64,000 bases of DNA from Raskinella chloraquaticus (SeqCode) (GTDB taxonomy: Bacteria; Pseudomonadota; Alphaproteobacteria; Rhizobiales; UBA4765), in NCBI GenBank assembly GCA_002365175.1, contig DEZK01000045.1, positions 1-64,000 of the forward strand, in the 5' to 3' direction. How positions within the stretch are numbered: the first letter of the stretch is position 1; each line of letters begins with the position of its first letter. Position numbers and translations under genes: made by a program. The notes beneath the pieces were generated by a model. That model saw nothing but the letters and a program-made list of their open reading frames with translations. It was not told the DNA's origin and searched no databases. Positions 50,554 through 59,715 of this stretch are shown in pieces.

Positions 50554-51426
50554 ATGATTATCTTCTCGGCTCTGGTCAGCGGCATGTCGCTGGGCGCCAT
50601 GTATGGTCTCATCGCGCTGGGTTTTCACGTGACATATATCGTGTCGCGCACCGTCAATTTCTCGCAAGGCAGCTCAGTCATGCTGGGCGCCGTTCTGGGC
50701 TATGTCCTGGTAGCCCGCTATGGCTGGCCGATCATGGTTGCGGCCCCGGCAGCCCTGCTCGGTTGCGCCCTCCTGGGTTTGCTGATCGAACGGGTTCTGG
50801 TCAGGCCCTTCGTGGCACGCCAATCAAACGCCTGGCTGATGGCAACGGTCGCTGGTGGTCTTCTTCTCGACAACCTCGTCCTGTTTACCTTCGGCAAGGA
50901 GCCGCGCGGCTTTCCTTCCTGGCTCGATGACAAGCCTTTCATCATCTTCGGCGTCGGCGTCACGCCATTACAGATCGTCATTCCGCTCGTCGGAAGCGTT
51001 GTCGCTGTCGCATTATGGCTTGTTCTGACACGATCGCGTTTTGGCAAGGCGCTGTCAGCCTCCGTGCAGAACAGCGACGCGGCACGGCTCATGGGTATTG
51101 ACGTTGGCCGGCTGGTTGCCGCCACCTATGGTCTGTCATCAATGCTCGCCGGACTGGCGGGTTTGCTCATTGCTCCGCTCTATAATGTCCACGCCGAGAT
51201 GGGGACATTGTTTGGTATCAAGGCGTTCGCGGTTGCCATCATCGGTGGAATAACGCATGCGCCGGGCGTCATGGTTGCCGGCCTCATATACGGTATCGGC
51301 GAAGCGCTGGTTACCGCGCTGCTGGGCTCGACCTATACGCAGATCGTCATGTTTTCCGCCGTCATCGCGACGCTTGCTCTGGTGCCCCGCGGCCTGTTTG
51401 CGGCGGCAGCCTTGAAGAAGGTTTAG
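50554..51426 (+). CDS. ABC importer permease, LivH type, second system
   Basis: From ATG 50554 (GGGAG about 8 bases upstream) the product is 290 residues with about eight helices. Signatures are GMSLGAMYGLIALGFHVTY, VNFSQGSSVMLGA, SASVQNSDAARLMGI (ATPase-contact loop) and AVAIIGGITHAPGVMVAGL. Its partner permease is the N-terminal third of the next gene, whose GTG follows 6 bp after this stop. Confidence 0.92.
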   Translation: MIIFSALVSGMSLGAMYGLIALGFHVTYIVSRTVNFSQGSSVMLGAVLGYVLVARYGWPIMVAAPAALLGCALLGLLIERVLVRPFVARQSNAWLMATVAGGLLLDNLVLFTFGKEPRGFPSWLDDKPFIIFGVGVTPLQIVIPLVGSVVAVALWLVLTRSRFGKALSASVQNSDAARLMGIDVGRLVAATYGLSSMLAGLAGLLIAPLYNVHAEMGTLFGIKAFAVAIIGGITHAPGVMVAGLIYGIGEALVTALLGSTYTQIVMFSAVIATLALVPRGLFAAAALKKV

Positions 51427-51432
51427 GCTGCG

Positions 51433-53946
51433 GTGAAACATCATCTGACAAGTGGCGCCATCCTTTGCGCCCTGTTGGCCGGCAGCCTCTGGCTGGTGGC
51501 GACCGGCGAGGACTATACGATCTTCATTATCGCACTGGTGGCCCTGACGGCGGTCGCCGGGATCGGGTTGAACGTTCTCACCGGGCTCTCCGGCCAGGTG
51601 TCGTTTGGCCATGTTGGCTTCTATTCCATCGGCGCCTATGCGGTTGGCGTGCTGGCGCTCAAAGGAGTCAGCCTGTGGATTGCCGTGCCGGTTGCGGGGA
51701 TCGTTGCGGCAGCACTCGGATCTCTGCTTGCCCTGCCCGCCCTGCGCGTGAGCGGTCCTTATCTTGGCATGATGACGATCGCTTTCGCCTTCATTGTCGA
51801 GCATGTAACGATTGAGTGGCGTCAATTGACCGGCGGACAAAACGGATTGATCGGCATACCTCAGCCGACACTTGTGGGCGGACTGTCAGGCGAGCGCGCA
51901 ATTGCCTTCCTTGCCGTCATCCTGTGCGCTGTCAGCCTCATTTTCTTTCGGCTTATTGCTGCCGGCCGTTGGGGCAAAGCGATGATCGCCGTGCGCGACA
52001 GCGAGATCGCCGCAGCAAGCATCGGCCTCAGCGTGACCAGGATCAAGACCCTTGCCTTCACCATCTCCGCGCTATTGACGGGGATGGCTGGTGGCATTTT
52101 TGCCCTTTTGTTGACCTTCATCGCCCCGAGCGCCTTTCCTTTCTCGCAATCAATCCTGTTCCTTCTCTCCGTGATTGTCGGTGGCGCGGGCTGGACACTC
52201 GGCCCGCTCATCGGCGCTGGCGTGACGGTGGTGCTGCCCGAACTTATTTCCTGGCTGGCGGAATATCGTTTGCTGGCGTTCTCGGCACTTCTGCTCATCG
52301 TTCTGTGGCTGGCACCGGAGGGTATCATCGGTGCGCTGGCGCGATTTCTGCCGCCTGGAAAATCGCAGCGCCCAAATGCAGGCAATTTTTCCATTGCCCT
52401 GTTTCTGGCCCGTCCCGATCACAGTCGTGGCCTGGAAGTGAGACGCCTGTCGATTTCCTTCGGCGGCATCATGGCGGCGCAAGCCATCGATTTTTCCGCT
52501 CGGGCGTCACGGATCACCGGGCTGATCGGCCCCAACGGCGCGGGCAAGACCACCGTGCTCAATCTCGTCAGTGGTTTCTACAGCCCCGATCATGGTGACA
52601 TTCTGCTCGATGGTCACGACGTCACTCGCATGTCGCCCGAACAACTCGCCCGACGCGGCATGGCCCGAACCTACCAGACGACGCAGCTCTTCTCGTCCCT
52701 GTCCGTCATCGACAATGTTTTGATCGCGATGCGTCGCGGCCGGCTGGGCGTACCATGGCTAGGCTTTGCCAACAGCATTGAACGCGCGCAGGCCGAGGGG
52801 CTCCTGGCCTTCGTCGGCTATGACGGCGATCTGGGAACGCGCGCAGGGGCGCTGGCCCATGTTGATCGGCGCCTCGTCGAGATTGCCCGCGCGCTCGCAA
52901 TGCGGCCATCTGTCCTGCTGCTCGATGAACCTGCTGCAGGCCTTGATAGCCGTGACAAGGCGCATTTGGGGCTTGTCCTGCAGGCTCTTTCTGCCGCTGG
53001 CCTGGCTGTGCTCCTTGTCGAGCACGATATGCCGCTCGTTATGGAGATCTGTGACAGTCTGATCGTCCTCGATGCCGGCTGCAAAATTGCTTCCGGCAAA
53101 CCGGCAGACATTGTCAGTAATTCGCGGGTACGGGCAGCCTATCTGGGCACGCAGACGACCGCCTTTGGCAAGCGCAAGGCACTGCCGCCCGCAGATCAGC
53201 CGGTCATTCTCAAGGTCGATCATCTCGGCGCGGGCTACGGATCACTGGATGTTTTGCATGACGTCAGCTTTTCGGTTGGCGCTGGCGAGATGATCGCCAT
53301 CCTCGGCTCCAACGGCGCTGGAAAATCAACCACGATGCGGGCGCTGAGCGGACTGAATTCGCCGAAGGAAGGGCACATCACATTCAACGGCCAGGCGATT
53401 GCCAACAAACCGGCCCATGAAATTGTTCGCTGCGGCCTCGTCCTTGTGCCGGAGGGACGGCAGATATTTCCTGAGCTTTCGGTGGCAGATAATCTGCGCC
53501 TTGGCGCCTATTGCCGGAAGGATGATCGTATCGAGGCGGATATGGCTGCCGTCCTTGCGCGCTTTCCCCGCCTCAGCGACAGGATCAATGGGCGGGCGGG
53601 CCTGTTGTCGGGCGGCGAAGCGCAGATGCTCGCTGTTGCGCGCGCATTGATGGGCCGGCCACGCCTCCTCCTGCTCGACGAACCCTCGCTGGGATTAGCG
53701 CCCAGGATCGTCGAAGGTCTCTACGGTGTTCTCGGCCAGTTGCGCGATGACGGCATGACGATCCTGATCGTCGACCAGATGGCACACATGGCGCTGCAAC
53801 TCGCTGATCGTGGCTATCTCATTTCAAACGGCAGGATCATCAGGCAGGCCACCGCCTCAGCCTTGCTTGATGACCCTTCCTTCGAGGCGGTGTATCTTGG
53901 TCAGCATACCCCCTCACCCCATGGAAATTTGCCTGATGCCGGCTGA
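51433..53946 (+). CDS. fused ABC importer protein LivM-LivG-LivF
   Basis: One 837-residue polypeptide holds a LivM permease (1 to about 300, with GLNVLTGLSGQVSFGHVGFY), a LivG-like ATPase (about 335-565) and a LivF-like ATPase (about 590-825). The first ATPase has Walker A GPNGAGKTT (366-374), but its signature region reads LAHVDRR (474-480), so the conserved Gly is Val477. Walker B LLLDEPAAGLD is intact. The second ATPase has Walker A GSNGAGKST (625-633), LSGGEAQML and LLLDEPSLGLAP. The usual three genes are thus one chain with fixed 1:1:1 stoichiometry. The start is GTG. The downstream amidohydrolase gene overlaps it by 11 bp. Confidence 0.93.
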   Translation: MKHHLTSGAILCALLAGSLWLVATGEDYTIFIIALVALTAVAGIGLNVLTGLSGQVSFGHVGFYSIGAYAVGVLALKGVSLWIAVPVAGIVAAALGSLLALPALRVSGPYLGMMTIAFAFIVEHVTIEWRQLTGGQNGLIGIPQPTLVGGLSGERAIAFLAVILCAVSLIFFRLIAAGRWGKAMIAVRDSEIAAASIGLSVTRIKTLAFTISALLTGMAGGIFALLLTFIAPSAFPFSQSILFLLSVIVGGAGWTLGPLIGAGVTVVLPELISWLAEYRLLAFSALLLIVLWLAPEGIIGALARFLPPGKSQRPNAGNFSIALFLARPDHSRGLEVRRLSISFGGIMAAQAIDFSARASRITGLIGPNGAGKTTVLNLVSGFYSPDHGDILLDGHDVTRMSPEQLARRGMARTYQTTQLFSSLSVIDNVLIAMRRGRLGVPWLGFANSIERAQAEGLLAFVGYDGDLGTRAGALAHVDRRLVEIARALAMRPSVLLLDEPAAGLDSRDKAHLGLVLQALSAAGLAVLLVEHDMPLVMEICDSLIVLDAGCKIASGKPADIVSNSRVRAAYLGTQTTAFGKRKALPPADQPVILKVDHLGAGYGSLDVLHDVSFSVGAGEMIAILGSNGAGKSTTMRALSGLNSPKEGHITFNGQAIANKPAHEIVRCGLVLVPEGRQIFPELSVADNLRLGAYCRKDDRIEADMAAVLARFPRLSDRINGRAGLLSGGEAQMLAVARALMGRPRLLLLDEPSLGLAPRIVEGLYGVLGQLRDDGMTILIVDQMAHMALQLADRGYLISNGRIIRQATASALLDDPSFEAVYLGQHTPSPHGNLPDAG

Positions 53947-55189
53947 TCTCATCTTGCGGCAGGCAAACCTCGGCGATGATGCGCCACTGGCCGATATCGT
54001 GATCCGCGAGGGCAGGATTGCCGCCATCACGCCGCACGGTCTGGTTGCAGGCAAGGAAATCAACCTGGAGGGCGGATTGGTGTTGCCCGGATTTGTCGAG
54101 ACGCACATCCATCTCGACAAATCCTGCATTATTGATCGCTGCGACATCCGCGAAGGCTCGCTCGCCGAGGCCATTCGCGAAACCGCCCGCGCCAAGCTGG
54201 CATTCAGCGAAGACGACATCGAACAACGGGCACGGCGGACGCTGGAAAAAGCGATCATGGCTGGCACCATGAAGATGCGCACTCATGTCGAAATCGACCC
54301 GCGCATTGGCCTCAAAGGGTTTCATGCGATACAGCGGCTCGCGCAAGAATACACCTGGGCACTCGACATCGAGATATGCGTTTTTCCGCAGGAAGGGCTC
54401 ATCAACGATCCGGGCTGCGAGGAGTTGCTGATCGAAGCGTGTCGGCAGGGCGCCTCGCTGATCGGAGGCTGTCCTTATGCCGATACACAACCCGACGAGC
54501 ATATCGCCCGTATCTTTGCCATCGCCCGGACCTTTGATCTTGATATCGATTTCCATCTCGATTTCGATCTTGACACCCGCTTCCTGTCGCTGACCGAGGT
54601 GTGCCGGCAGACGCGGGCTCACAATTATGCCGGGCGGGTGACCATCGGACATGTCACCAAGCTCTCGGCCTTGCCTTCCGCAGACTTTGTCGCTGCAGCG
54701 CGCTTGCTCGCCAGTTCCGGCGTAGCGGTGACAGTTCTGCCGTCGACCGATCTCTTTCTCATGGGGCGTGGCATCGACCACAACGTACCGCGTGGCGTCA
54801 CCCGCGCTGACCTCCTGCGCCACCACGGCGTCACCTGCTCGCTGGCAACCAACAATGTCCTCAACGCCTTCACGCCGTTTGGTGATTGTTCACTGTGCCG
54901 CATTGCTAATCTCTATGCCAATATCGCCCAGCTCGGGCGGCGGCAGGACCTTGAGGATTGCCTGGCGATGGTGACGAGTGATGCCGCCCGGCTGATGAAC
55001 ATCGAGCGCTACGGCGTTGCGGTTGGGCATGCCGCCGATCTGCTGGTCTTCCCCACCGAGGCCGCAACCAGCGCCATTGCTGAAATTGTCTTGCCGCGCC
55101 TTGGTTTCAAAAACGGCCGCCGCAGTTTCTTTCGAGCCGATCCGGTTTTGAATTCACCTGTCCCTCGAAAACATCACCACGCAAAGTGA
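53936..55189 (+). CDS. cytosine-deaminase-like amidohydrolase, copy 2
   Basis: The ATG at 53936 overlaps the transporter gene end; ATG 53921 is an alternative. The 417-residue enzyme has the metal motif VETHIHLDKSC (His57, His59), later DFHLDFDLD and VTIGHVTKLS histidines. Where the CodA family has the catalytic Asp (ASDN in copy 1 at 6480-7802), it has ATNNVLNAF with Asn306. Activity may therefore differ, or the residue marks a subfamily. Coupling to the ABC importer suggests that it processes the imported compound, perhaps an N-heterocycle (inference). Confidence 0.87.
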   Translation: MPADLILRQANLGDDAPLADIVIREGRIAAITPHGLVAGKEINLEGGLVLPGFVETHIHLDKSCIIDRCDIREGSLAEAIRETARAKLAFSEDDIEQRARRTLEKAIMAGTMKMRTHVEIDPRIGLKGFHAIQRLAQEYTWALDIEICVFPQEGLINDPGCEELLIEACRQGASLIGGCPYADTQPDEHIARIFAIARTFDLDIDFHLDFDLDTRFLSLTEVCRQTRAHNYAGRVTIGHVTKLSALPSADFVAAARLLASSGVAVTVLPSTDLFLMGRGIDHNVPRGVTRADLLRHHGVTCSLATNNVLNAFTPFGDCSLCRIANLYANIAQLGRRQDLEDCLAMVTSDAARLMNIERYGVAVGHAADLLVFPTEAATSAIAEIVLPRLGFKNGRRSFFRADPVLNSPVPRKHHHAK

Positions 55190-55244
55190 GCAAACGCAAA
55201 AACGGCAGCGCCGCTGATCGCTGTGCTTGTCGGCTGACAAAGGT

Positions 55245-55259
55245 CCGCCACCCTGGCGG
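55245..55259. terminator. possible bidirectional terminator hairpin
   Basis: CCGCCA (55245-55250) pairs with TGGCGG (55254-55259) around a CCC loop between the convergent amidohydrolase and ccoS genes. There is no good T-run on either side, so termination would be weak or Rho-assisted. Confidence 0.35.
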
Positions 55260-55321
55260 GGTGATTAACCTGTCCCTGATTTGTCATGACGTCGTACAGA
55301 TATCGTCGGCCTCATGAGGCA

Positions 55322-55507
55322 TCATCGCTGCTCTGGCAGCACAACCGCAGCCGGAGGGGAATTGTCGATATCGTCATCTTCAAGGACCCGCCAGCCCGAA
55401 CCTTCCAGATCACTGTACTGACCCGAGCGCAGACACCAGAAGAAGGCAATAAGGCCGGCCAGTCCAAGCCCAAGCGCCAGCGGAAAGAGGATGAGGATGA
55501 TGTTCAT
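55322..55507 (-). CDS. ccoS: cbb3 oxidase maturation protein CcoS
   Basis: The 61-residue protein has a single membrane helix (about 4-25) and the family sequence GLIAFFWCLRSGQYSDLEG, then an acidic tail with LEDDD. CcoS is needed for cofactor insertion into the cbb3 oxidase. Its ATG overlaps the ccoI stop (ATGA). It is the last gene of the leftward locus. Confidence 0.95.
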   Translation of the reverse strand: MNIILILFPLALGLGLAGLIAFFWCLRSGQYSDLEGSGWRVLEDDDIDNSPPAAVVLPEQR

Positions 55508-57708
55508 GCCTCCCCTCCTTGCCGTATCATGGTCACGCGACCTGCCCGCAACGCATTGATGGTGACAATGAGAGACGAGCCCGACATGGCGGCGGCGGCA
55601 ACCAGCGGGGTGGCCAGACCAGCAACGGCAAGCGGCACGGCAAAAGCATTATAGAGGACGGCAAACCACAAATTCTGCAGCATCAGCCGGCGCGCCTTGC
55701 GGGCAATGATGATCGCTGTTGCGACCGGGCTGAGGCTGTCACCGAGAAAGACGATATCGGATGCCGACTGGGCAAGATGCGTGGCGCTGATCGGCGAGAG
55801 CGAGACATGGGCTCTGACCAAAGCAGGCGCGTCATTGAGCCCGTCTCCAACCATCCCGATGATCCGGCCCTCAGCCGTCCAGGCATCAAGAGCGCGCAGT
55901 TTATTGCCAGGAGTAAGGCCGGCCTGATACTCGCTGATCCCGAGCATCTGCGCGACGGGTGCCACCGCTTCCATCCTGTCACCCGACAGGATGGCAAGCC
56001 GCAGGCCGCGCATTTTCAGGTCGTGGATGCAGGTGCGCGCATCAGGCCGCAAGCTCTGCCCGACCGCCAGCACGACGCAACCGTCGCGATAGCGCCAGGC
56101 AATCAGCGAGGCGCTCGGATAGCTCGTCCCTACTGCCAGCGCTTCGGTTTCAGCATGGCAGAAGGCAACACTCCCCAGGCGCATCTCATCGCCATCGAGC
56201 AGAGCAGCCACCCCCTGACCTTCATGCTCCTGCGCCCCGGCCATCGGGCGCGGCCCACCGGCAGCGCGGCTCACCGCCTGCGCCAGCGGATGACGGCTTG
56301 CGGCGGCAAGCGCGGCGATTTGGCCAAGAAGCACGGGGTCGATCATGGCGATGTTGAGCAGGGACGGCTCTGGCAACGTCAACGTTCCCGTCTTGTCGAA
56401 AACGACCATGTCAGCTTCGGCCAGACGCTCGAGCGCCGCGCCTTCACGCAGCATGATCCTGTTTTTGAAAAGAGCCGAGGCGGCGACAACCTGCACCGCC
56501 GGGATCGCCAGCCCAAGAGCGCAAGGGCAGGTGATGATGAGGACCGTGATCGCGATCACCAACGCCTCTTGCCATGGCAGACCGAACGCCATCCATCCCA
56601 AAAACGTCACCAGTGCAGCGGTGTGGACGAGTGGCGCATAAAGCCTGGCCGCACGGTCGGAAAGATGGACATAGCGCGACCGGCTCTCCACTGCTTGCGA
56701 CATCAGTCGGTCGATTTCGTCCAGCAGCGTTCCCGCACCTGCCGCCTCGACAATCACGGTGAGTGCGCCGGACAGGTTCATGGTGCCGGCGTGAACGCGC
56801 GCTCCCGTCTCGACCATGACGGGCATGGTCTCGCCGGTGATCAGGCTTTGATCAATCTTTGACCGGCCCGTCTCGATGACGCCGTCCACCGCCACGCGCT
56901 CGCCTGGCTGGATCAAAACAACATCGCCAGGCAAAATGGCGTTGATGGGTATGATGATGGTCGTGCCGTCAGGCTGCAGGCGGATCGCACTTTCCGATTT
57001 GAGTGCCGCCAGATTGCCGGCAAGATCACGGGTGCGGCGGCGCATGAGTTGATCGAGATAGCGCCCGATGAGCAGAAAGAAGAGCAGCATCACCGCGCCG
57101 TCAAAATAGGCGTGCCGGGAATGATTCCAGGTCTCAACGACCGACATGCCTAGCGCCAGTACGACGCCGAGTGTAATCGGCACGTCCATGTTGACCGCGC
57201 CCGCCCGCAGCGCCCGCAGAGCGCTGTCGAAGAATGGTCGCCCCGCATAGGCCGCCGTTGGCAGCGCAATCAGCGCCGATAACCAGTGGAAGAGATCGCG
57301 CGTGAGCGGATTGATATCGCTGCTGTTGCCCGACCATACCGAGACGGAGAGCAACATGATGTTCATCGCGGCAAAACCGGCGACGCCCACATATCGCAGC
57401 AGCTGGGCTTCCTGGGCCACCTCGCTGTCGTGCTGATTTGCAGGGAGGAATGGGTAGGCCTTGAAGCCGAGCGCGGCGAGTTGCGCGATCACAGCCTCGG
57501 GCCGCAGCACGCCCTCGCGCCATTCAACCGTCACGCGTTTCAGGGCCAGATTGACACGCGCGCTCAGAACGCTGGCGTCACTCTTCAGCCCGGTCTCGAT
57601 GGCGCGCATGCAGCCTGCACACCGCATTCCTTCAACCGCAAGCTCCAGACCTTCTATGCCGCCTTCACGGTGACGCACGAACAACGACAGATCCTGTTGC
57701 GCGCCCAT
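55504..57708 (-). CDS. ccoI: copper-translocating P1B-type ATPase CcoI/FixI
   Basis: This 734-residue inner-membrane pump supplies copper handling for cbb3 oxidase assembly. The N-terminal metal-binding domain has GMRCAGC (Cys30, Cys33). Eight membrane helices include the transport motif Cys394-Pro-Cys396. The phosphorylation site is Asp438 in DKTGTLT, and GDGLNDAPAL is the hinge. TGES-type actuator sequence (ITGETMPV) is present. It lies between ccoH (4 bp gap) and ccoS, the standard order. Confidence 0.96.
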   Translation of the reverse strand: MGAQQDLSLFVRHREGGIEGLELAVEGMRCAGCMRAIETGLKSDASVLSARVNLALKRVTVEWREGVLRPEAVIAQLAALGFKAYPFLPANQHDSEVAQEAQLLRYVGVAGFAAMNIMLLSVSVWSGNSSDINPLTRDLFHWLSALIALPTAAYAGRPFFDSALRALRAGAVNMDVPITLGVVLALGMSVVETWNHSRHAYFDGAVMLLFFLLIGRYLDQLMRRRTRDLAGNLAALKSESAIRLQPDGTTIIIPINAILPGDVVLIQPGERVAVDGVIETGRSKIDQSLITGETMPVMVETGARVHAGTMNLSGALTVIVEAAGAGTLLDEIDRLMSQAVESRSRYVHLSDRAARLYAPLVHTAALVTFLGWMAFGLPWQEALVIAITVLIITCPCALGLAIPAVQVVAASALFKNRIMLREGAALERLAEADMVVFDKTGTLTLPEPSLLNIAMIDPVLLGQIAALAAASRHPLAQAVSRAAGGPRPMAGAQEHEGQGVAALLDGDEMRLGSVAFCHAETEALAVGTSYPSASLIAWRYRDGCVVLAVGQSLRPDARTCIHDLKMRGLRLAILSGDRMEAVAPVAQMLGISEYQAGLTPGNKLRALDAWTAEGRIIGMVGDGLNDAPALVRAHVSLSPISATHLAQSASDIVFLGDSLSPVATAIIIARKARRLMLQNLWFAVLYNAFAVPLAVAGLATPLVAAAAMSGSSLIVTINALRAGRVTMIRQGGEA

Positions 57709-57712
57709 GCTG

Positions 57713-58234
57713 CTACTCCTTCATAAGAAAGCGCGTACGTGAGCTGAACAAAGGCGCCCCATCGCGCTCCGCCTCGACGGCCAGCGTCCACGCTCCGGGC
57801 GGGAGGCGGGCAACTCTCGCGTCGTAAACACCCGCCGCGGTCTCGACGAGGCGTACCTCGCGGTCCATTTGGCGCGAGGCTGGATGCTGCAGACGAGCCA
57901 TCACCGCAAGGCCACGGACCGCAACCGCCGAGCTGTCATTCAGCACCAATGTGATCCGCGCCCAGTCGCCGTCACGGATAATGTCGGCCTGCGCCTGCCA
58001 GCCGCGCGCCGCCTGGTCTTGCATACGGGCGATCTCGCTATTGAACTTCTGGCTGGTTTCATAGGCGCTCTTCGCATCGCTCCCCGGCATGGTGCGGATC
58101 GCCAGTGTCATCATCACTGCATTGACGCTGCTGACCACGAGGAAGAAAGCGAGCATCATGGCCAGACACATCCGTCCCGTCAGTTCGAAGGCGGGGCGGG
58201 GCGCGGGCAGAAGCGTGTCAGGTTTAATTGGCAT
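57713..58234 (-). CDS. ccoH: cbb3 oxidase assembly protein CcoH/FixH
   Basis: The 173-residue protein has one membrane helix (about 19-46, RMCLAMMLAFFLVVSSVNAVM) and a periplasmic beta-rich domain. FixH signatures are SAYETSQKFNSEIARMQDQ and GWQAQADI. The protein supports assembly of the oxidase together with CcoI. It lies 32 bp after ccoG. Confidence 0.93.
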   Translation of the reverse strand: MPIKPDTLLPAPRPAFELTGRMCLAMMLAFFLVVSSVNAVMMTLAIRTMPGSDAKSAYETSQKFNSEIARMQDQAARGWQAQADIIRDGDWARITLVLNDSSAVAVRGLAVMARLQHPASRQMDREVRLVETAAGVYDARVARLPPGAWTLAVEAERDGAPLFSSRTRFLMKE

Positions 58235-58266
58235 GTCGTAACCTTCACCTGAGGAAAGAGCCGTCT

Positions 58267-59715
58267 TTAAGGTGCAAAAAAATGATCATGGGTTCTCACG
58301 ACCTCACCAACAAACAGATCCGAGGCGATGAACGAGATCAGTTGCGTATCACGGAGCGGAACACCCGGCGGCACCGTGACAAAGACCCGGACTTCGCGCG
58401 AGGAATCAGGATCAACCGTCACGATCGGACGACCGTCGGCGGTAGCATCGGTCCCGACCGCTTCAAGCCTGATCCCTGACAGGCCGGCGACCGTCAGAAC
58501 GATCAGCCTTGTGTCGGGACGTTTGTTGAGGATGCGGATGGCAAAAGCATTGCGCACGGAGCCATCGCTGAGCTTCACAAAGAGTGGCGTGCGTTCATGC
58601 AGCACCGAAATCTCGACTGTCCGCCGCGTTGCCAGCTGATAGAGCATGGCACTGCCGACAAGCGCGATCAGGACCGCGTAAATGACGGTACGGGCGCGGA
58701 TCGGGCGATAGAGAGTTGTTTTTCCAGCAAGCCGGCGCTCGACATTATCGGCAGTATCATAACCGATCAGCCCCTGCGACCGGCCTGTCTTTGTCATCAC
58801 GCTGTCGCAGGCATCGATGCACAGCCCGCACTGGATACAATCGAGTTGCGATCCATCCCGAATATCAATCCCGGTCGGGCAAACGGCCACGCATTGCTGA
58901 CAATCAACGCAATCGCCAGCGGGCTCGCCATGAGCCCTCAGCCGCAAAGCCTGCTTGAAGGACGTGCGCGGCTCCCCACGATCATAGCGATAGGTGACAT
59001 TCAGCGCCTCATCATCGGTCAGCGCCGCCTGGATGCGCGGCCACGGGCACATATATTTGCACACCTGCTCACGCATGATCCCGGCAAGCGCATAGGTGGT
59101 GAAGGTCAAAATGGCGATCCAGACGTAAGCCGCCACCGGCGCGGTGAAGCTGGCAAGCGCGCGCACCAGCGTCGGCGCGTCAGCGAAATAGAGAACCCAG
59201 GCACCGCCCGTCCACCAGGCAATCATCAGCCATGAGGTATGCTTGAGAATTTTCCGCCACAGCTTGTCGACGTTCCACGGACCCTCGTCGCGCCTGATCC
59301 GCTCGCGCCGGTCGCCTTCGAAGAAACGCTCCACCGCCAGGAAGAGATCGGTCCACACCGTTTGCGGGCACAGATACCCGCACCACAGGCGGCCGGCGAC
59401 AGAATTCATCAAAAACAGCATGAAGGCCGCGAGGATCAGCAATCCGGTGAAATAGTATACTTCCTGCGGCCAGATTTCGATGAAGAAAAAATAGAAACGA
59501 TTGTGGGCGATATCCGCCAGAACAGCCTGGTTTGGAAGATTTGGACCACGTTCCCAGCGCACGAAGGGCAAGGCATAATAGATGCCGAGGCAGGCAACGA
59601 GGATCAGCCATTTCGCGCGACGGAATGGGCCGGCAACGTGCTGCGGATAAACCTTCTTCGACGGCGCGAAGAAGGGTAAATCATCGCTTCCAGCGTCCGC
59701 TGCCGACACAATCAC
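58267..59715 (-). CDS. ccoG: cbb3 oxidase accessory protein CcoG/FixG (polyferredoxin)
   Basis: This 482-residue membrane protein has about five helices and two [4Fe-4S] sites in CVDCQQCVAVCPTGID and CIQCGLCIDACDS. More Cys are in CGYLCPQTVW and CKYMCPW. It is thought to reduce Cu(II) for CcoI. The C-terminal IG-like domain (about 370-482) is periplasmic. It starts with GTG overlapping the ccoP stop (GTGA). Confidence 0.95.
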   Translation of the reverse strand: MIVSAADAGSDDLPFFAPSKKVYPQHVAGPFRRAKWLILVACLGIYYALPFVRWERGPNLPNQAVLADIAHNRFYFFFIEIWPQEVYYFTGLLILAAFMLFLMNSVAGRLWCGYLCPQTVWTDLFLAVERFFEGDRRERIRRDEGPWNVDKLWRKILKHTSWLMIAWWTGGAWVLYFADAPTLVRALASFTAPVAAYVWIAILTFTTYALAGIMREQVCKYMCPWPRIQAALTDDEALNVTYRYDRGEPRTSFKQALRLRAHGEPAGDCVDCQQCVAVCPTGIDIRDGSQLDCIQCGLCIDACDSVMTKTGRSQGLIGYDTADNVERRLAGKTTLYRPIRARTVIYAVLIALVGSAMLYQLATRRTVEISVLHERTPLFVKLSDGSVRNAFAIRILNKRPDTRLIVLTVAGLSGIRLEAVGTDATADGRPIVTVDPDSSREVRVFVTVPPGVPLRDTQLISFIASDLFVGEVVRTHDHFFAP

